A stretch of 64,000 nucleotides of DNA from Streptomyces qinzhouensis (GTDB lineage: Bacteria; Actinomycetota; Actinomycetes; Streptomycetales; Streptomycetaceae): assembly GCF_007856155.1 (NCBI RefSeq), contig NZ_CP042266.1, forward strand, positions 2,852,001 through 2,916,000, in the 5' to 3' direction. Positions 47,293 to 55,970 of this stretch are shown here, in pieces. Within the stretch, counting starts at the first letter, position 1. Each line of letters starts with the position of its first letter. The position numbers and the translations under genes are program-made. The notes under the pieces were generated by a model that saw nothing but the letters and a program-made list of their open reading frames with translations, was not told the origin of the DNA and ran no database searches.

Positions 47293-47479
47293 CCCAGGGG
47301 CGCGGGGAACTGCGCGACAAGCCACGGACGGCCCGCGGCCGACCGCGCAACCGCACCTTTACGGTCTTCCTGAAAGGAAGCTGTCTGCGCCGCGGGCGCG
47401 GAGAGACCGTTGTCGGCACGGCCGTGCCGTCGGCCGCGGACCGTGAACGGTTGCTCGCGCAGTTCCCCGCGCCCCTGGG
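47293..47479. repeat. Intergenic palindromic element with 25-bp perfect ends
   Basis: The arm at 47293-47317 (begins CCCAGGGGCGCGGGGAACTG) and its exact complement at 47455-47479 are separated by 137 bases. Inner segments ACGGCCCGCGGCCGAC and GTCGGCCGCGGACCGT are near-complementary too, so the whole unit can fold as one long hairpin. The GGCGCGGGGAACTGCGCGA motif is, as I recall, a widely dispersed Streptomyces intergenic repeat. No gene lies in the 47108-47543 gap. Confidence 0.85.
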
Positions 47480-47543
47480 TGCCTCCAGCTGAGCCTCCTG
47501 GTGGGAGACGGGCCCGCGGGCCCAGGGGCATCGGCTCGGCGCC

Positions 47544-48527
47544 CTAGCGAGGGGCAGCCTGCTCCGTGGCGCGGATCGCCGCATGGTACGCGCGGGCCGC
47601 CGCCCGCAACGCCGCCTCCGGGTCCGCGCCCGCGCCCTCCGCGGCGACCGCGAGGGCGAGCAGCTCGTACCCGACGCCCTCCCCCCTCGGCAGCGGGACG
47701 TCCAGACCGGCGGTACGGACCCGGGACGCCAGCTTCGCCGCCAGCGCCAGGCCCGGCTGCCCGAGCGGGATGCCGTCGGTGACCGAGTCCCGCTGCTTCT
47801 CCTCCGCCTTGGTGCGCAGCCAGATCCGCCGTACGTCCTCCGGGGTCGCCGCCTCCTCGTCGCCGAAGACATGCGGATGCCGGTGGATCAGCTTCTCCAC
47901 GATCGCCGCGGCGACATCGTCGACGGAGAACGGCTCGTCCGGGTCCTCCTGGGCGATCCGCGCATGGAAGACGACCTGGAGCAGGACGTCGCCCAGCTCC
48001 TCCCGCAGTTCGTCGCGGTCGTCGCGTTCGATCGCCTCGACCAGTTCGTACGCCTCCTCGATGGCGTACCGGGCGAGGTCCTTATGGGTCGGTACGGCGG
48101 ACCACGGGCACTCGTCGCGGATCCGGTCCATGATCTGGACGACGTCGAGGAGCCGGGCGCCGGGCAGATCGTACGAGCCGGGGAGCAGCTCCAGGTCGGG
48201 CATGCCGCCGCGGCCGGATCCGGCGAGCCGGGCGAGGCCGTCGGTCAGCGCCCGGTCGCCCTCGCCGGAGACGAGGACGACGACGGTCGTCCCGCCGGCG
48301 CAGAGCTCCACCAGTGTGCGCGCGTCCGGGTCGGCGATGCCGACGTTCACCCCGGCGTCGCGCAGATACGGCAGCTGGGGGTGGCCGGGGTCGGCGCACA
48401 GCACCCGGCCGGCCTCCCGCAGGGTGCGCCACGCGGGCCAGGACAGCAGCCCGGGGGCGACCCGGTGGCTCGTGGTGAGCAGGACGATGCGCCCGGCGGG
48501 GTCGGCGGTGGGGGTGGTGGTGGTCAC
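47544..48527 (-). CDS. mazG: Nucleoside triphosphate pyrophosphohydrolase MazG
   Basis: A 327-residue protein of the actinobacterial MazG type that hydrolyses dNTPs/NTPs to monophosphates for housecleaning. The MazG core near residues 135-230 shows RDECPWSAVPTHKDLARYAI, EEAYELVEAIERDD and EELGDVLLQVVFHARIAQED with the EExxE and ExxD metal ligands, then HRHPHVFGDEEA. The N-terminal 120 residues (IVLLTTSHRVAPGLLSWPAW, VVVLVSGEGDRAL) are a degenerate tetrapyrrole-methylase-like domain. Length fits the mycobacterial and Streptomyces form. Confidence 0.92.
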   Translation of the reverse strand: MTTTTPTADPAGRIVLLTTSHRVAPGLLSWPAWRTLREAGRVLCADPGHPQLPYLRDAGVNVGIADPDARTLVELCAGGTTVVVLVSGEGDRALTDGLARLAGSGRGGMPDLELLPGSYDLPGARLLDVVQIMDRIRDECPWSAVPTHKDLARYAIEEAYELVEAIERDDRDELREELGDVLLQVVFHARIAQEDPDEPFSVDDVAAAIVEKLIHRHPHVFGDEEAATPEDVRRIWLRTKAEEKQRDSVTDGIPLGQPGLALAAKLASRVRTAGLDVPLPRGEGVGYELLALAVAAEGAGADPEAALRAAARAYHAAIRATEQAAPR

Positions 48528-48583
48528 CGCTCGAACCTACCCCGGGCGGGATCAGGCGCCCGGGCAGGTCCCGTCCGCTGTGG

Positions 48584-49243
48584 TCAGGCCGTCGGCACGG
48601 TGGCCTCGGCGGGCGGCGCCGGCTTGGTGAGCTGGGTGATCCACGGCGCCCGGTAGTCGCCCAGTACCAGCTTCTTGTTGTCCCAGGTCCCGTAGCGGGG
48701 GTTCACATCGATGTCGAGGGACTTCGCGGCGGCGGTGAAGACCGCGTTCAGCTTCTGCTGCCCGTCCGGGGTGTTGGCGGCGCCGATGGACTCGGCCAGC
48801 TTGCCGATCAGCACCTCGCGTTCGACGACCCCGCCGACCTGGTCGGGGGCGACCCCGCGCTGCTGGAGGAAGGTCGCGGCGAGGGCCTGCTCGCCGCCCG
48901 CCTGCTGGGCGTAGGCGGCCTGGGCCTGCTGGAGCTCCTTGCGGGTGACCGTGACACCCGCGTCGGCGGCGGCCTTCTTCACGACCTTGTCGACGATCAG
49001 GTCGAAGAGCTTGGCCCGGCCGAGCTGTCCGGTGTCCGCGATCATCTGCTGCCCCTGGGGCGCCTTCGCCTGGGCGGCGCGGACGTCCGCGACCTGGGCC
49101 TGCAGCGTGGACACCTCGACCCGCTGGCCGCCGATGACGGCGGCGGCGCCCGGGTGGGCTTCGCTGCCGCAGGCGGTGAGAAGGGGGGCGGCGGCGAGCA
49201 GTACGGCGGAGACGGAGATCGCGGTGCGACGACGGCGGTGCAA
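48584..49243 (-). CDS. SurA N-terminal-like lipoprotein
   Basis: A 219-residue lipoprotein: signal and lipobox LLTACG (Cys near residue 25), then a SurA_N chaperone-like helical domain (AAVIGGQRVEVSTLQAQVADVR, KLFDLIVDKVVKKAAADAGV, VTRKELQQAQAAYAQQ) and a short tail ending TVPTA. A peptidyl-prolyl isomerase domain is absent. It probably aids folding of exported proteins at the membrane. It lies upstream of mazG in the same direction, a conserved pair in Streptomyces. Confidence 0.85.
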   Translation of the reverse strand: MHRRRRTAISVSAVLLAAAPLLTACGSEAHPGAAAVIGGQRVEVSTLQAQVADVRAAQAKAPQGQQMIADTGQLGRAKLFDLIVDKVVKKAAADAGVTVTRKELQQAQAAYAQQAGGEQALAATFLQQRGVAPDQVGGVVEREVLIGKLAESIGAANTPDGQQKLNAVFTAAAKSLDIDVNPRYGTWDNKKLVLGDYRAPWITQLTKPAPPAEATVPTA

Positions 49244-49468
49244 AGGAGCCTCCAGACGAGGTTTGTGCGACGAGTCACAAAGTCCTGCGGTGACCGATGG
49301 TAGGCAGTCGGCGGGGCGGGGGCCACTACTTCACCGCGACTGTTTTGGTCCAACGAGGCGCCCGATGCGGGAGATACGGATGATGCCTACTCCCACCGGA
49401 CTCGCACCGGACTCGCACCCGCGTCCGCACTCGCGTCCGTACCCGGGTCCGAACCCGCGCCCGTCGCC

Positions 49469-50005
49469 TCAGCGGCGTTCCGCTGAACCCACCGGTTCGG
49501 ACGGCTGTGCCTTGTCGCGCTCGCCCGGCTCCGGGCGGAGCATGATCGTGCGGGAGACCACGAAGGTGACCGGGATCGCCGCGGCGGCCGCGATCAGCGG
49601 TGCGTACCGGTCGTCGAACCCGAGCACGTCAACGAGCAGATAGACGCCGCTGGTGGTGACCACGAAGTTGGTCAGATTGGAGAGCGGGAAGAGCAGGAAC
49701 TTCCGCCAGGTCGGCCGGGTCCGGTAGGTGAAGTACGTGGTGAGGAAGAACGAGCCGATCATGCTGAGCACAAAGGCCACGATGTGCGCGGCGACATACG
49801 GCAGCACGTTCAGCAGCAGCAGGTACAGGCCGTAGTAGGTGCCGGTATTGACCACACCCACGAGGGCGAATCGGACCAACTGGCCGCGGATCGTCGTCTT
49901 CTCGCCGGTCACTCGGTCTCTCGGTCTCTCGGGCACGGGGGCTGCTCCGCCGGCCGACGGGGGCCGGGGCGGGCGTGGCCGCCCGTCCCGGGAAGCGTAC
50001 GGCAT
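49469..50005 (-). CDS. GtrA-family membrane protein
   Basis: A 178-residue protein with four membrane helices: VRFALVGVVNTGTYYGLYLLL, LPYVAAHIVAFVLSMIGSFFL, LLFPLSNLTNFVVTTSGVYLL and YAPLIAAAAAIPVTFVVSRTI. GtrA proteins flip or present lipid-linked sugars in cell-wall glycosylation. The basic, Pro-rich first 30 residues may not be translated: GTG 49912 (VTGEKTTIRG) is an alternative start. Upstream, 49380-49468 carries low-complexity CCGGACTCGCACC-type repeats on the other side of the stop. Confidence 0.82.
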   Translation of the reverse strand: MPYASRDGRPRPPRPPSAGGAAPVPERPRDRVTGEKTTIRGQLVRFALVGVVNTGTYYGLYLLLLNVLPYVAAHIVAFVLSMIGSFFLTTYFTYRTRPTWRKFLLFPLSNLTNFVVTTSGVYLLVDVLGFDDRYAPLIAAAAAIPVTFVVSRTIMLRPEPGERDKAQPSEPVGSAERR

Positions 50006-50083
50006 ACGGGGGCGGCGGCCCGGGGACCACGACCGGGCCGACCGCGGGTCGAGCGGGTCAGCGGGTCAAACAGGTCGAGCGGG

Positions 50084-51607
50084 TCAGCGGTTGAACTGGC
50101 GCTGGCGTTCGAGGACCCGGCGCAGCTCGACGGGGAGCCGGTGGTACGGCCCGTGGACCCGCTCGGTGTCGTAGAGCAGCGCCTGGAGCTGGTGCCGGGC
50201 CCCGGCGTGGTCGCCGACGGCGAGCAGCAGGTTCCCGATGCGCTGCCGGACGTCGAAGGCCCGGCCGGTGTCCCCGGCGTTCTCGTAGTACGGGAGGACC
50301 GCGCGGTACTCGGCGATGGCCGCGGCCGCCTCGCCGAGCTGCTCCAGGCATTGGGCCGCGTCATGGCGGAACTGGAGGGTCTGGGGGTCGGCGGGCCCCG
50401 CCTCGGCGGCCCGGTCGTCGGCGAGCCGCCGCAGCTCGGGCAGGGCGCGGCGGTACTGGCCGTCGTCCATCAGCGTGGTCGCGTACTGCTTGCGCAGGAT
50501 GCGGACGACCGGGGAGCGCTCGCCGTGTTCGGCGGCGGCGGCCGGGAGGATGCCGCCGAGGATGTCCACGGCGCGGGTGATGCTGCCCTCGCCGAGCGCC
50601 TTCTTGACCTCGTCGACGGCGGCGGCCACATCGGGCCCCCGGCCGCCGGGCGCGGCCGTGGGCGGCCGGGGCGGGGGCGGCGGTGCCGCGGCGGCCCCGG
50701 CGCGGTCGGGCCAGGGGGCGTGCGGGCGCAGGAAGGGCCGGGTGGGGTCGAGCGGCCCGCCGGGGTTGCCGCGCCGGGGCAGCAGCGGGGCCAGCGACTC
50801 GTACACCTCCTGCGCTCCGGACGGCCGGTGCTGGGGGTCCTTGGCGAGCAGCCGGAGCACGAGGCCCTCCAGCGGTTCGGGGATGTCGGGGCGGACCCGG
50901 CCGACCGGCAGCGGGGGCTCGTAGAGATGGCGGTGGAGGACGCCGAGGGCGGTGGAGCCCGCGAAGGGGACGTTTCCGCTGAGGAGTTCGTGCATCAGCA
51001 CACCGAGCGCGTACAGATCGGTGTACGGGCCGACGGTGCCGCCCATGGCCTGTTCGGGGGCCATGTAGGCGGGGCTGCCGATGGGCGAGCCGGTGTGGGT
51101 GAGGCGGGTGGTGTCGGTGTCGATGACGGAGGCGACGCCGAGGTCGAGGACGGTGACCGTGCCGTCGGGCTTGATCATCACATTCCGCGGTTTGAGGTCG
51201 CGGTGGACGATCGGTACGGCGTGGACGGCGGCGAGCACGGCGCAGATCTGGGCGGCGACGCTGACGGTCCACTGCCAGGGGTACGGCTCGTGCTCGGCGA
51301 GGTGGTCGGCGAGGTCGGCGCCGTCGACGTACTGCATCACCAGATAGAGGTCGTCGCCGTCGCTGCCCGCGTCGTGGACGGTGACCAGACCGGGGTGGGT
51401 GACCTGGGCGGTGACCCGGCACTCGCGGACGAAGCGGCGGCGCATCTCGTCGGCGCCGGTGCCCTTGGTCATATGGTCGGGGCGGAGGAGCTTGACCGCG
51501 ACCCGGCGGTCGAGGCGGCCGTCGTAGGCGGTCCAGACCTGGCCCATGCCGCCCTGGCCGATGACGGTGGAGAGTTCGTAGCGGTCCGCGATGACGCGTC
51601 CGTTCAC
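50084..51607 (-). CDS. Serine/threonine protein kinase with TPR-like C-terminus
   Basis: A 507-residue Hanks-type kinase. Residues about 8-275 hold the kinase: IGQGGMGQVWTAYDGRL (P-loop), VAVKLL with the ATP lysine near residue 38, IVHRDLKPRNVMIK with the catalytic Asp near 130, VLDLGVA in place of the usual DFG near 150, and YMAPEQAMGG. A Pro-rich linker follows and the last 170 residues are tetratricopeptide-like helices (AALPEYYE-style repeats, RRALPELRRLADDRAAEAG, LEQLGEAAAAIAEYRAVLPY). No PASTA or membrane segment is seen. GTG 51607 overlaps the stop of the membrane-protein gene upstream (GTGA). Confidence 0.92.
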   Translation of the reverse strand: MNGRVIADRYELSTVIGQGGMGQVWTAYDGRLDRRVAVKLLRPDHMTKGTGADEMRRRFVRECRVTAQVTHPGLVTVHDAGSDGDDLYLVMQYVDGADLADHLAEHEPYPWQWTVSVAAQICAVLAAVHAVPIVHRDLKPRNVMIKPDGTVTVLDLGVASVIDTDTTRLTHTGSPIGSPAYMAPEQAMGGTVGPYTDLYALGVLMHELLSGNVPFAGSTALGVLHRHLYEPPLPVGRVRPDIPEPLEGLVLRLLAKDPQHRPSGAQEVYESLAPLLPRRGNPGGPLDPTRPFLRPHAPWPDRAGAAAAPPPPPRPPTAAPGGRGPDVAAAVDEVKKALGEGSITRAVDILGGILPAAAAEHGERSPVVRILRKQYATTLMDDGQYRRALPELRRLADDRAAEAGPADPQTLQFRHDAAQCLEQLGEAAAAIAEYRAVLPYYENAGDTGRAFDVRQRIGNLLLAVGDHAGARHQLQALLYDTERVHGPYHRLPVELRRVLERQRQFNR

Positions 51608-52272
51608 CGGTCCCGCTCCTCGCGGTCCTTGCGGAGGTAGTCGCTCAGCTCGTCCAGTTCGGCGCGCACTTGGTCGATCCTGGGCCCGGTGGCGGGCGGC
51701 TGATGGTGGGTGGGCGGTGCGGCGGGCGGCGGGGGTACGGGCGCGGGCGCGGGGTTCACCGGGGGATATCCGTAGCCGGGGCGCTGGGGCGGATAGCCGT
51801 AGCCGGGGACGGTGGGGGCCTGGCCCGGGCCCTGCGGGGCCGGGCCGAAGCCGAAGCCGGAGCCTGCCACCGGGGCCCGGTAGGGCCGCGGTGACTGCCA
51901 CTGCCGCCGCAGCTCCTGCTGGAAACGCACGTCGACGACGAGGTAGTAGAAGGCGACGACGAGGGCGACGACGAGGAGTCCGAGGCCGGTCAGCAAGTCG
52001 ACGTTGTTGCCCTCCTCCGTGTCCGGGTCGGAGCCCCAGAAGCCGACCATGATGAACAGGCCCATGGTCACCAGGCAGCACAGGACGAACAGCAGCCAGT
52101 CGGTCCTCTTCCGCCGCATGACGGCGATCCGCAGCATGGTGAGCCAGGCGAAGATGCCCCAGGATCCGATGGCGAGCAGCACAAAGAGGATGCGCAGCGT
52201 CACGACCTCCGCGGTCGAACGCGGCTTCGCGCGCGGTGGGCCGTAGCCGGGGCCGTAGCCGGGGCCGTGCAT
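51604..52272 (-). CDS. Membrane protein coupled to the kinase gene
   Basis: A 222-residue protein with three or so membrane helices (TLRILFVLLAIGSWGIFAWL, LLFVLCCLVTMGLFIMVGFW, LLTGLGLLVVALVVAFYYLV), a charged coiled end (RIDQVRAELDELSDYLRKDR), and Pro/Gly/Tyr-rich tails (PGYGYPPQRPGYGYPP). ATG 52272 follows AGGAG. It precedes and overlaps the kinase, so it may be its substrate or membrane tether; that is inference. No family name is known to me. Confidence 0.75.
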   Translation of the reverse strand: MHGPGYGPGYGPPRAKPRSTAEVVTLRILFVLLAIGSWGIFAWLTMLRIAVMRRKRTDWLLFVLCCLVTMGLFIMVGFWGSDPDTEEGNNVDLLTGLGLLVVALVVAFYYLVVDVRFQQELRRQWQSPRPYRAPVAGSGFGFGPAPQGPGQAPTVPGYGYPPQRPGYGYPPVNPAPAPVPPPPAAPPTHHQPPATGPRIDQVRAELDELSDYLRKDREERDR

Positions 52273-52422
52273 TCCTGCTCCTGGGGACGAGGGCCTGGTA
52301 CGGACGAGGGTATACACCGGCGGCGGCACCGTCCCGGGGTATCGGGGGACGGAGTGCCGGGCCGGGCCCGCGCTACCGGTTCCGGTTGGCCGCGCGGGCG
52401 CCGGGGGCGGGCCCGGCGGAGG

Positions 52423-54543
52423 TCATGGCCCGCGTTCCGGTTCGACCGTGCCGTCGGTGAGTCCGTCGTACAGGCCCTGGACGAGTTGTTCGCCGAGCCG
52501 GCCGGCGAGCCGCAGCGCGTCCTCGAACGCGGCCAGCGCGCGGAACCGTTCGCCGTAGCGGCGCTGGTCGGCGAGGGGGACCCGGGGCAGTTGCAGCCGG
52601 CGTACGTCGAGCCGGGTCGCGGTGGAGGCGTAGCTGCTGGCCTGCCGGGTGTTGGCGGTACCGCGGAGGAACCCGGCGAGGAACCAGGAGTCCAGGGCTT
52701 CCGGTGCGGGGCGCAGCAGCTGGAGGTTGCGGCCGAGGACGGCACCGGCGGCGGTCTCGTCGACGACCCGGACGACGGAGGCGCCGCCGAGTACCGGGAC
52801 GACGATGTCTCCGGCCTGGATACGGACGGGCTCGTCGTCGGTGGTGTCGGGCAGGACGCCGGTGGGCGGGGTCCCGGCGAGCACGTCGTGTTCGGTGAGG
52901 ACGGTGCCCCGGCCGCCCTGCGGGGTGCGGCCGGGGTGGCCGCCGCCGGGTACGGCGGAGCCGGCTCCGGCGCGGATGGTGAGGGCGCCCGCGCGGGCCA
53001 GTTCGCCGACGGTGGTGGAGGGCCAGGGCGCCGGGTGGGTGGGGGCGGCGGGCGCCGGGGTCAGCTCGCCGGTGAGGCGCAGGGTGTCGCTGAGCCGTTC
53101 CCGTACCCGCTCCAGCTCGTCGGCGTCGCCGCCGGTGGCGGCGGGCGGCACATGGCGGGCGGGGGCCAGGTCGACATCGTCGTCGAGGAGTTCGATGACG
53201 GGGACGGCGCGGCTGATTCCGGCCCGGTCGGCGCTGCCGCCGCCGCTGCCGTGCTCGTCGAAGGGCTGCCAGATATCGAGGACCGCGTTGTGCACGGCCT
53301 GCCAGTCGACCCGGTCACGGCCGCCGCCGGCGCCGCCGATCTCGACGGTGTCGACGACGAGGAGTTCCGCGGGGGGCAGCCGGCCGGGTTCGGGCCTGCG
53401 CAGCACCCAGAGGTGGAGCGGGATGCCGTACGGCGGGGCGGCGCCCGCGGGCAGGGCGATGACGGCTCGCAGGGCGCCCCGGCGCAGCAGTCCGGCGCGG
53501 ATCCGGCGGCCGGAGCGGCGGGAGGCGGCGGCGGGCGGCATCAGGAGAACGGCGGTGCCGCCGGGTCGCAGCCGGGCGAGCGCGTGCTGGACCCAGGCCA
53601 GTTCGGATTCGGTACGGGCCGGGAAGCCGTACTCCCAGCGGGGGTCGTAGCCCAGCTCGTCGTGGCCCCAGTTGCGCTCGTTGAACGGCGGATGGCAGAG
53701 CACGGCGTCGGCGTGGGTGTCGGGGAAGGCGTCGGCGCGCAGGGTGTCCCCGGCGCGCGCCGCGACGGTCACCGAGGGGTCGCGGTGCAGGGCCAGCCGG
53801 AGCGCGGTCAGCGCGGTGAGGGCGGGGTCGCTGTCCTGGGCGAGCAGGGCGGCGGGGCGCTCCACGGCGCGCAGCAGGGTGCCGGTCCCGGCGGCCGGGT
53901 CGAGCACGGTCGCGCCGCGGGCGGTGTCGGGGGGCGCGGCGATGGCGGCCATCAGGGCGGCGGGGCCCGGCGGGGTCGGCGTGTACTGGCGGATGTTGGC
54001 GTCGAGGAAGCGGCCGAGGAGGAACTCGTACGTCTGGCGCGGCCCGAGCTCGGCGGCGAGTTCACCGACGGAGCGCAGGAAGGGCATGGCGGCGGGGGCG
54101 AGTGTCCGGCCGCCGCGCAGGGCCGGGGTGAGCGTTTCGAGCCGGTCGTCGCCGAAGCGCTGGGCCAGGAGCTGTTCCACGGCGATGGGCAGCAGCTCGG
54201 CCATCCGCGGGTCGTCGCCGGAGACCAGGTCCCGCCAGACGGCGGACCGGTCGCGGACCAGGAGGAGGGCGATGCCCGCGCCGGTGAGATCGGCGGCGGC
54301 GGTCGCGGGATGGTCGGCCAACTGCTGCCAGACCCGTTCGCGGAGCGGGACTTCGGCGAGTTTTCCCTGGTCGCGCAGCCAGCGTTCGACGTCGGCGAGC
54401 GCGAAGGCGGGGCTGGTCTCGGTGCCGCCCACCGGCTTGGGGAAATCGGGGTGGCGGCGGCGCCAGTTGCTGACGGCGGCCCGTCCCACCCCCGCGAGCC
54501 GGGCGATTCCGGCCGCGGTGACTTCGCTTGCGCTCTCGGGCAC
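52423..54543 (-). CDS. HTH plus N6-adenine-methylase-like protein with altered catalytic motif
   Basis: A 706-residue protein in three parts. Residues about 6-60 form a helix-turn-helix (GIARLAGVGRAAVSNWRRRH). About 180-420 is a type I-like N6 methylase domain: ATVLDPAAGTGTLLRAVER is the SAM-binding motif, but the catalytic (N/D)PP(Y/F) is replaced by CHPPFN, losing the key Asn. The C-terminal third (VRIQAGDIVVPVLGGASVVR, SSYASTATRLDVRRLQLPRV) resembles a type I specificity subunit. No restriction subunit is near. GTG 54543 with GGAGG seven bases upstream is the preferred start; an earlier GTG at 54600 lacks one. A DNA-binding regulator is a fair alternative to a methylase. Confidence 0.8.
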   Translation of the reverse strand: MPESASEVTAAGIARLAGVGRAAVSNWRRRHPDFPKPVGGTETSPAFALADVERWLRDQGKLAEVPLRERVWQQLADHPATAAADLTGAGIALLLVRDRSAVWRDLVSGDDPRMAELLPIAVEQLLAQRFGDDRLETLTPALRGGRTLAPAAMPFLRSVGELAAELGPRQTYEFLLGRFLDANIRQYTPTPPGPAALMAAIAAPPDTARGATVLDPAAGTGTLLRAVERPAALLAQDSDPALTALTALRLALHRDPSVTVAARAGDTLRADAFPDTHADAVLCHPPFNERNWGHDELGYDPRWEYGFPARTESELAWVQHALARLRPGGTAVLLMPPAAASRRSGRRIRAGLLRRGALRAVIALPAGAAPPYGIPLHLWVLRRPEPGRLPPAELLVVDTVEIGGAGGGRDRVDWQAVHNAVLDIWQPFDEHGSGGGSADRAGISRAVPVIELLDDDVDLAPARHVPPAATGGDADELERVRERLSDTLRLTGELTPAPAAPTHPAPWPSTTVGELARAGALTIRAGAGSAVPGGGHPGRTPQGGRGTVLTEHDVLAGTPPTGVLPDTTDDEPVRIQAGDIVVPVLGGASVVRVVDETAAGAVLGRNLQLLRPAPEALDSWFLAGFLRGTANTRQASSYASTATRLDVRRLQLPRVPLADQRRYGERFRALAAFEDALRLAGRLGEQLVQGLYDGLTDGTVEPERGP

Positions 54544-54810
54544 CTGACGGCCTCCGTGATGATCCGTTCCGACGGTCCTCGGAACCGGCTGTTGTGTCAC
54601 CGATCATACCGATCTTCATGCGAGAGACCCCTTCACATGGGGCAAAACTTCACCCATCGGTTTTCATGTTGACTCCGTTCACAGCCTCTGTTCTTATTGA
54701 CCCGGCGCTTCACGGACTGCTCGACCGTCCCGAACGCGGCGTGAACACCCTGGTGAACGCCCTGGTGTTCATCCGTCCCCGCCACCGCCTCCACCCGGAA
54801 GGGCATACCC
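54544..54810. other. Divergent intergenic region after the methylase-like gene
   Basis: No gene. It contains the AT-rich stretch 54596-54705 (CATGTTGACTCC..., TTCTTATTGACC) where promoters for the flanking units are likely, but I cannot fix a pair. Confidence 0.35.
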
Positions 54811-54951
54811 ATGCCGCACGACGCACAGCAGGCACCGCTCGGCTCGACGGTCCGTGCGGCCCGCTCCACCGCCGGCCCCGACTGGGAGCCGGGAACGGAG
54901 CCGGACCCGGGATGGGGCAGCGTTTCGCGCCCGGCCACGGCCGTTCGGTGA
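54811..54951 (+). CDS. Possible small ORF, 46 residues
   Basis: ATG 54811 has GGAAGG seven bases upstream and opens a 46-residue frame (MPHDAQQAPLGSTVRAARST...) rich in Ala, Pro and Arg. There is no homology I know and composition is like random high-GC frame, so it may be noncoding leader. Confidence 0.25.
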   Translation: MPHDAQQAPLGSTVRAARSTAGPDWEPGTEPDPGWGSVSRPATAVR

Positions 54952-55055
54952 AGCACGGCCGGAAGGTTCGGCGGGTACGGGGGTCCCGCCGCCCCTCCGG
55001 CCCCGCCATACCCCTCAACACCACCCTCACTCGCACCAGGATCGGGAGAACCACC

Positions 55056-55880
55056 ATGCCGTTCATGCCCCGCCACTACCGCCGCCCGATCGCGGTGGCC
55101 GCGCTCGCCTCGGCGCTCGCGCTGACCGCGACCGGCTGCCTCGGCGGCGACGACAAGGCGAAGGGCCCCTTCGACGGCAAGTCGGACCAGGAGATCGTCA
55201 AGGCCGCGACCACGGCCACCAAGGCCGCCACGTCCCTGACCATGACCATCGAGGGAACGATGGCGATGGACCGGACGAAGAAGCTGTCGCGGATGACGGC
55301 GCGCATGGCCCTCCACAACGACGGCCGGTGCACCGGGGTGTTGTCGGTCGTCGGCCAGGGCCGGGTGGAGATCGTCGTGACCGGCAAGGACCTCTACATG
55401 CGTCCCGATGAAACGTTCATGCGCTCTCAGCTGAAGGTGCCGGACGAGACCGGACCGGCCATGTCGGCGGCCGAGATCGAAGGCGTCGTCCGCCTGACGA
55501 AGGGCAAGTGGCTCAAGGAGGACGCCACCTCCGCCGACTCGAAGGAAGTCGCCGATTTCTGCGATCTCGACAACGCGCTGAAGGACCTCGGCACCGAGGG
55601 CACCGCCGGGATCGAGCGGGTCGGGGAGACCACGGTGAACAAGCAGAAGGCGCTGAAGTTCACCAAGCCCTCGGCGGTCAAGGCCAAGAAGGGCACGACG
55701 GTCCGGGAAGAACTGTACGTCGCCACCGAGGGCGAGCCCTATGTACTCAAGATCACCGGTACGCCCGAGAAGGAGGCGGACGGCGGGCTGATGACGGCCG
55801 TGCTGTCCGACTTCAACAAGGCCCCGCTGCCGAAGATCCCGGCCCCGGCCGAGGTCATGGACCCGGAGAAGATGGGCTGA
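55056..55880 (+). CDS. Lipoprotein of LppX/LprAFG-like type
   Basis: A 274-residue lipoprotein: lipobox ALTATGC with Cys near residue 28, then a fold of the LppX/LprG type (SDQEIVKAATTATKAATSLT, TMTIEGTMAMDRTKKLSRMT, GRVEIVVTGKDLYMRPDETF, ...YVATEGEPYVLKITGT). Family members carry lipids or glycolipids across the periplasm-like space. ATG 55056 follows GGGAG. Two hairpins follow the stop codon (55892-55909 and 55918-55965). Confidence 0.8.
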   Translation: MPFMPRHYRRPIAVAALASALALTATGCLGGDDKAKGPFDGKSDQEIVKAATTATKAATSLTMTIEGTMAMDRTKKLSRMTARMALHNDGRCTGVLSVVGQGRVEIVVTGKDLYMRPDETFMRSQLKVPDETGPAMSAAEIEGVVRLTKGKWLKEDATSADSKEVADFCDLDNALKDLGTEGTAGIERVGETTVNKQKALKFTKPSAVKAKKGTTVREELYVATEGEPYVLKITGTPEKEADGGLMTAVLSDFNKAPLPKIPAPAEVMDPEKMG

Positions 55881-55917
55881 GCGGAGCCGTACGAGACCAC
55901 GGGGTCTCGCCATGAAC

Positions 55918-55965
55918 GGGAGCGGGGCGGACACCGACGGGGAGGTCGGCATCCACCCCGCTCCC
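55918..55965. terminator. Terminator after the lipoprotein / HNH gene end
   Basis: GGGAGCGGGG and CCCCGCTCCC (10 bp) enclose an inner CCGAC/GTCGG stem, followed by TTTGC; a smaller stem CGAGACC/GGTCTCG lies at 55892-55909. The gene on the other strand ends at 55971, so it serves both. Confidence 0.7.
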
Positions 55966-55970
55966 TTTGC

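Noticed and set aside
52423..54543. A PglX/BREX or type I restriction system
   Set aside because: Only a single methylase-like gene is present; no BrxC/PglZ, HsdR or separate specificity gene is nearby and the catalytic motif is altered.
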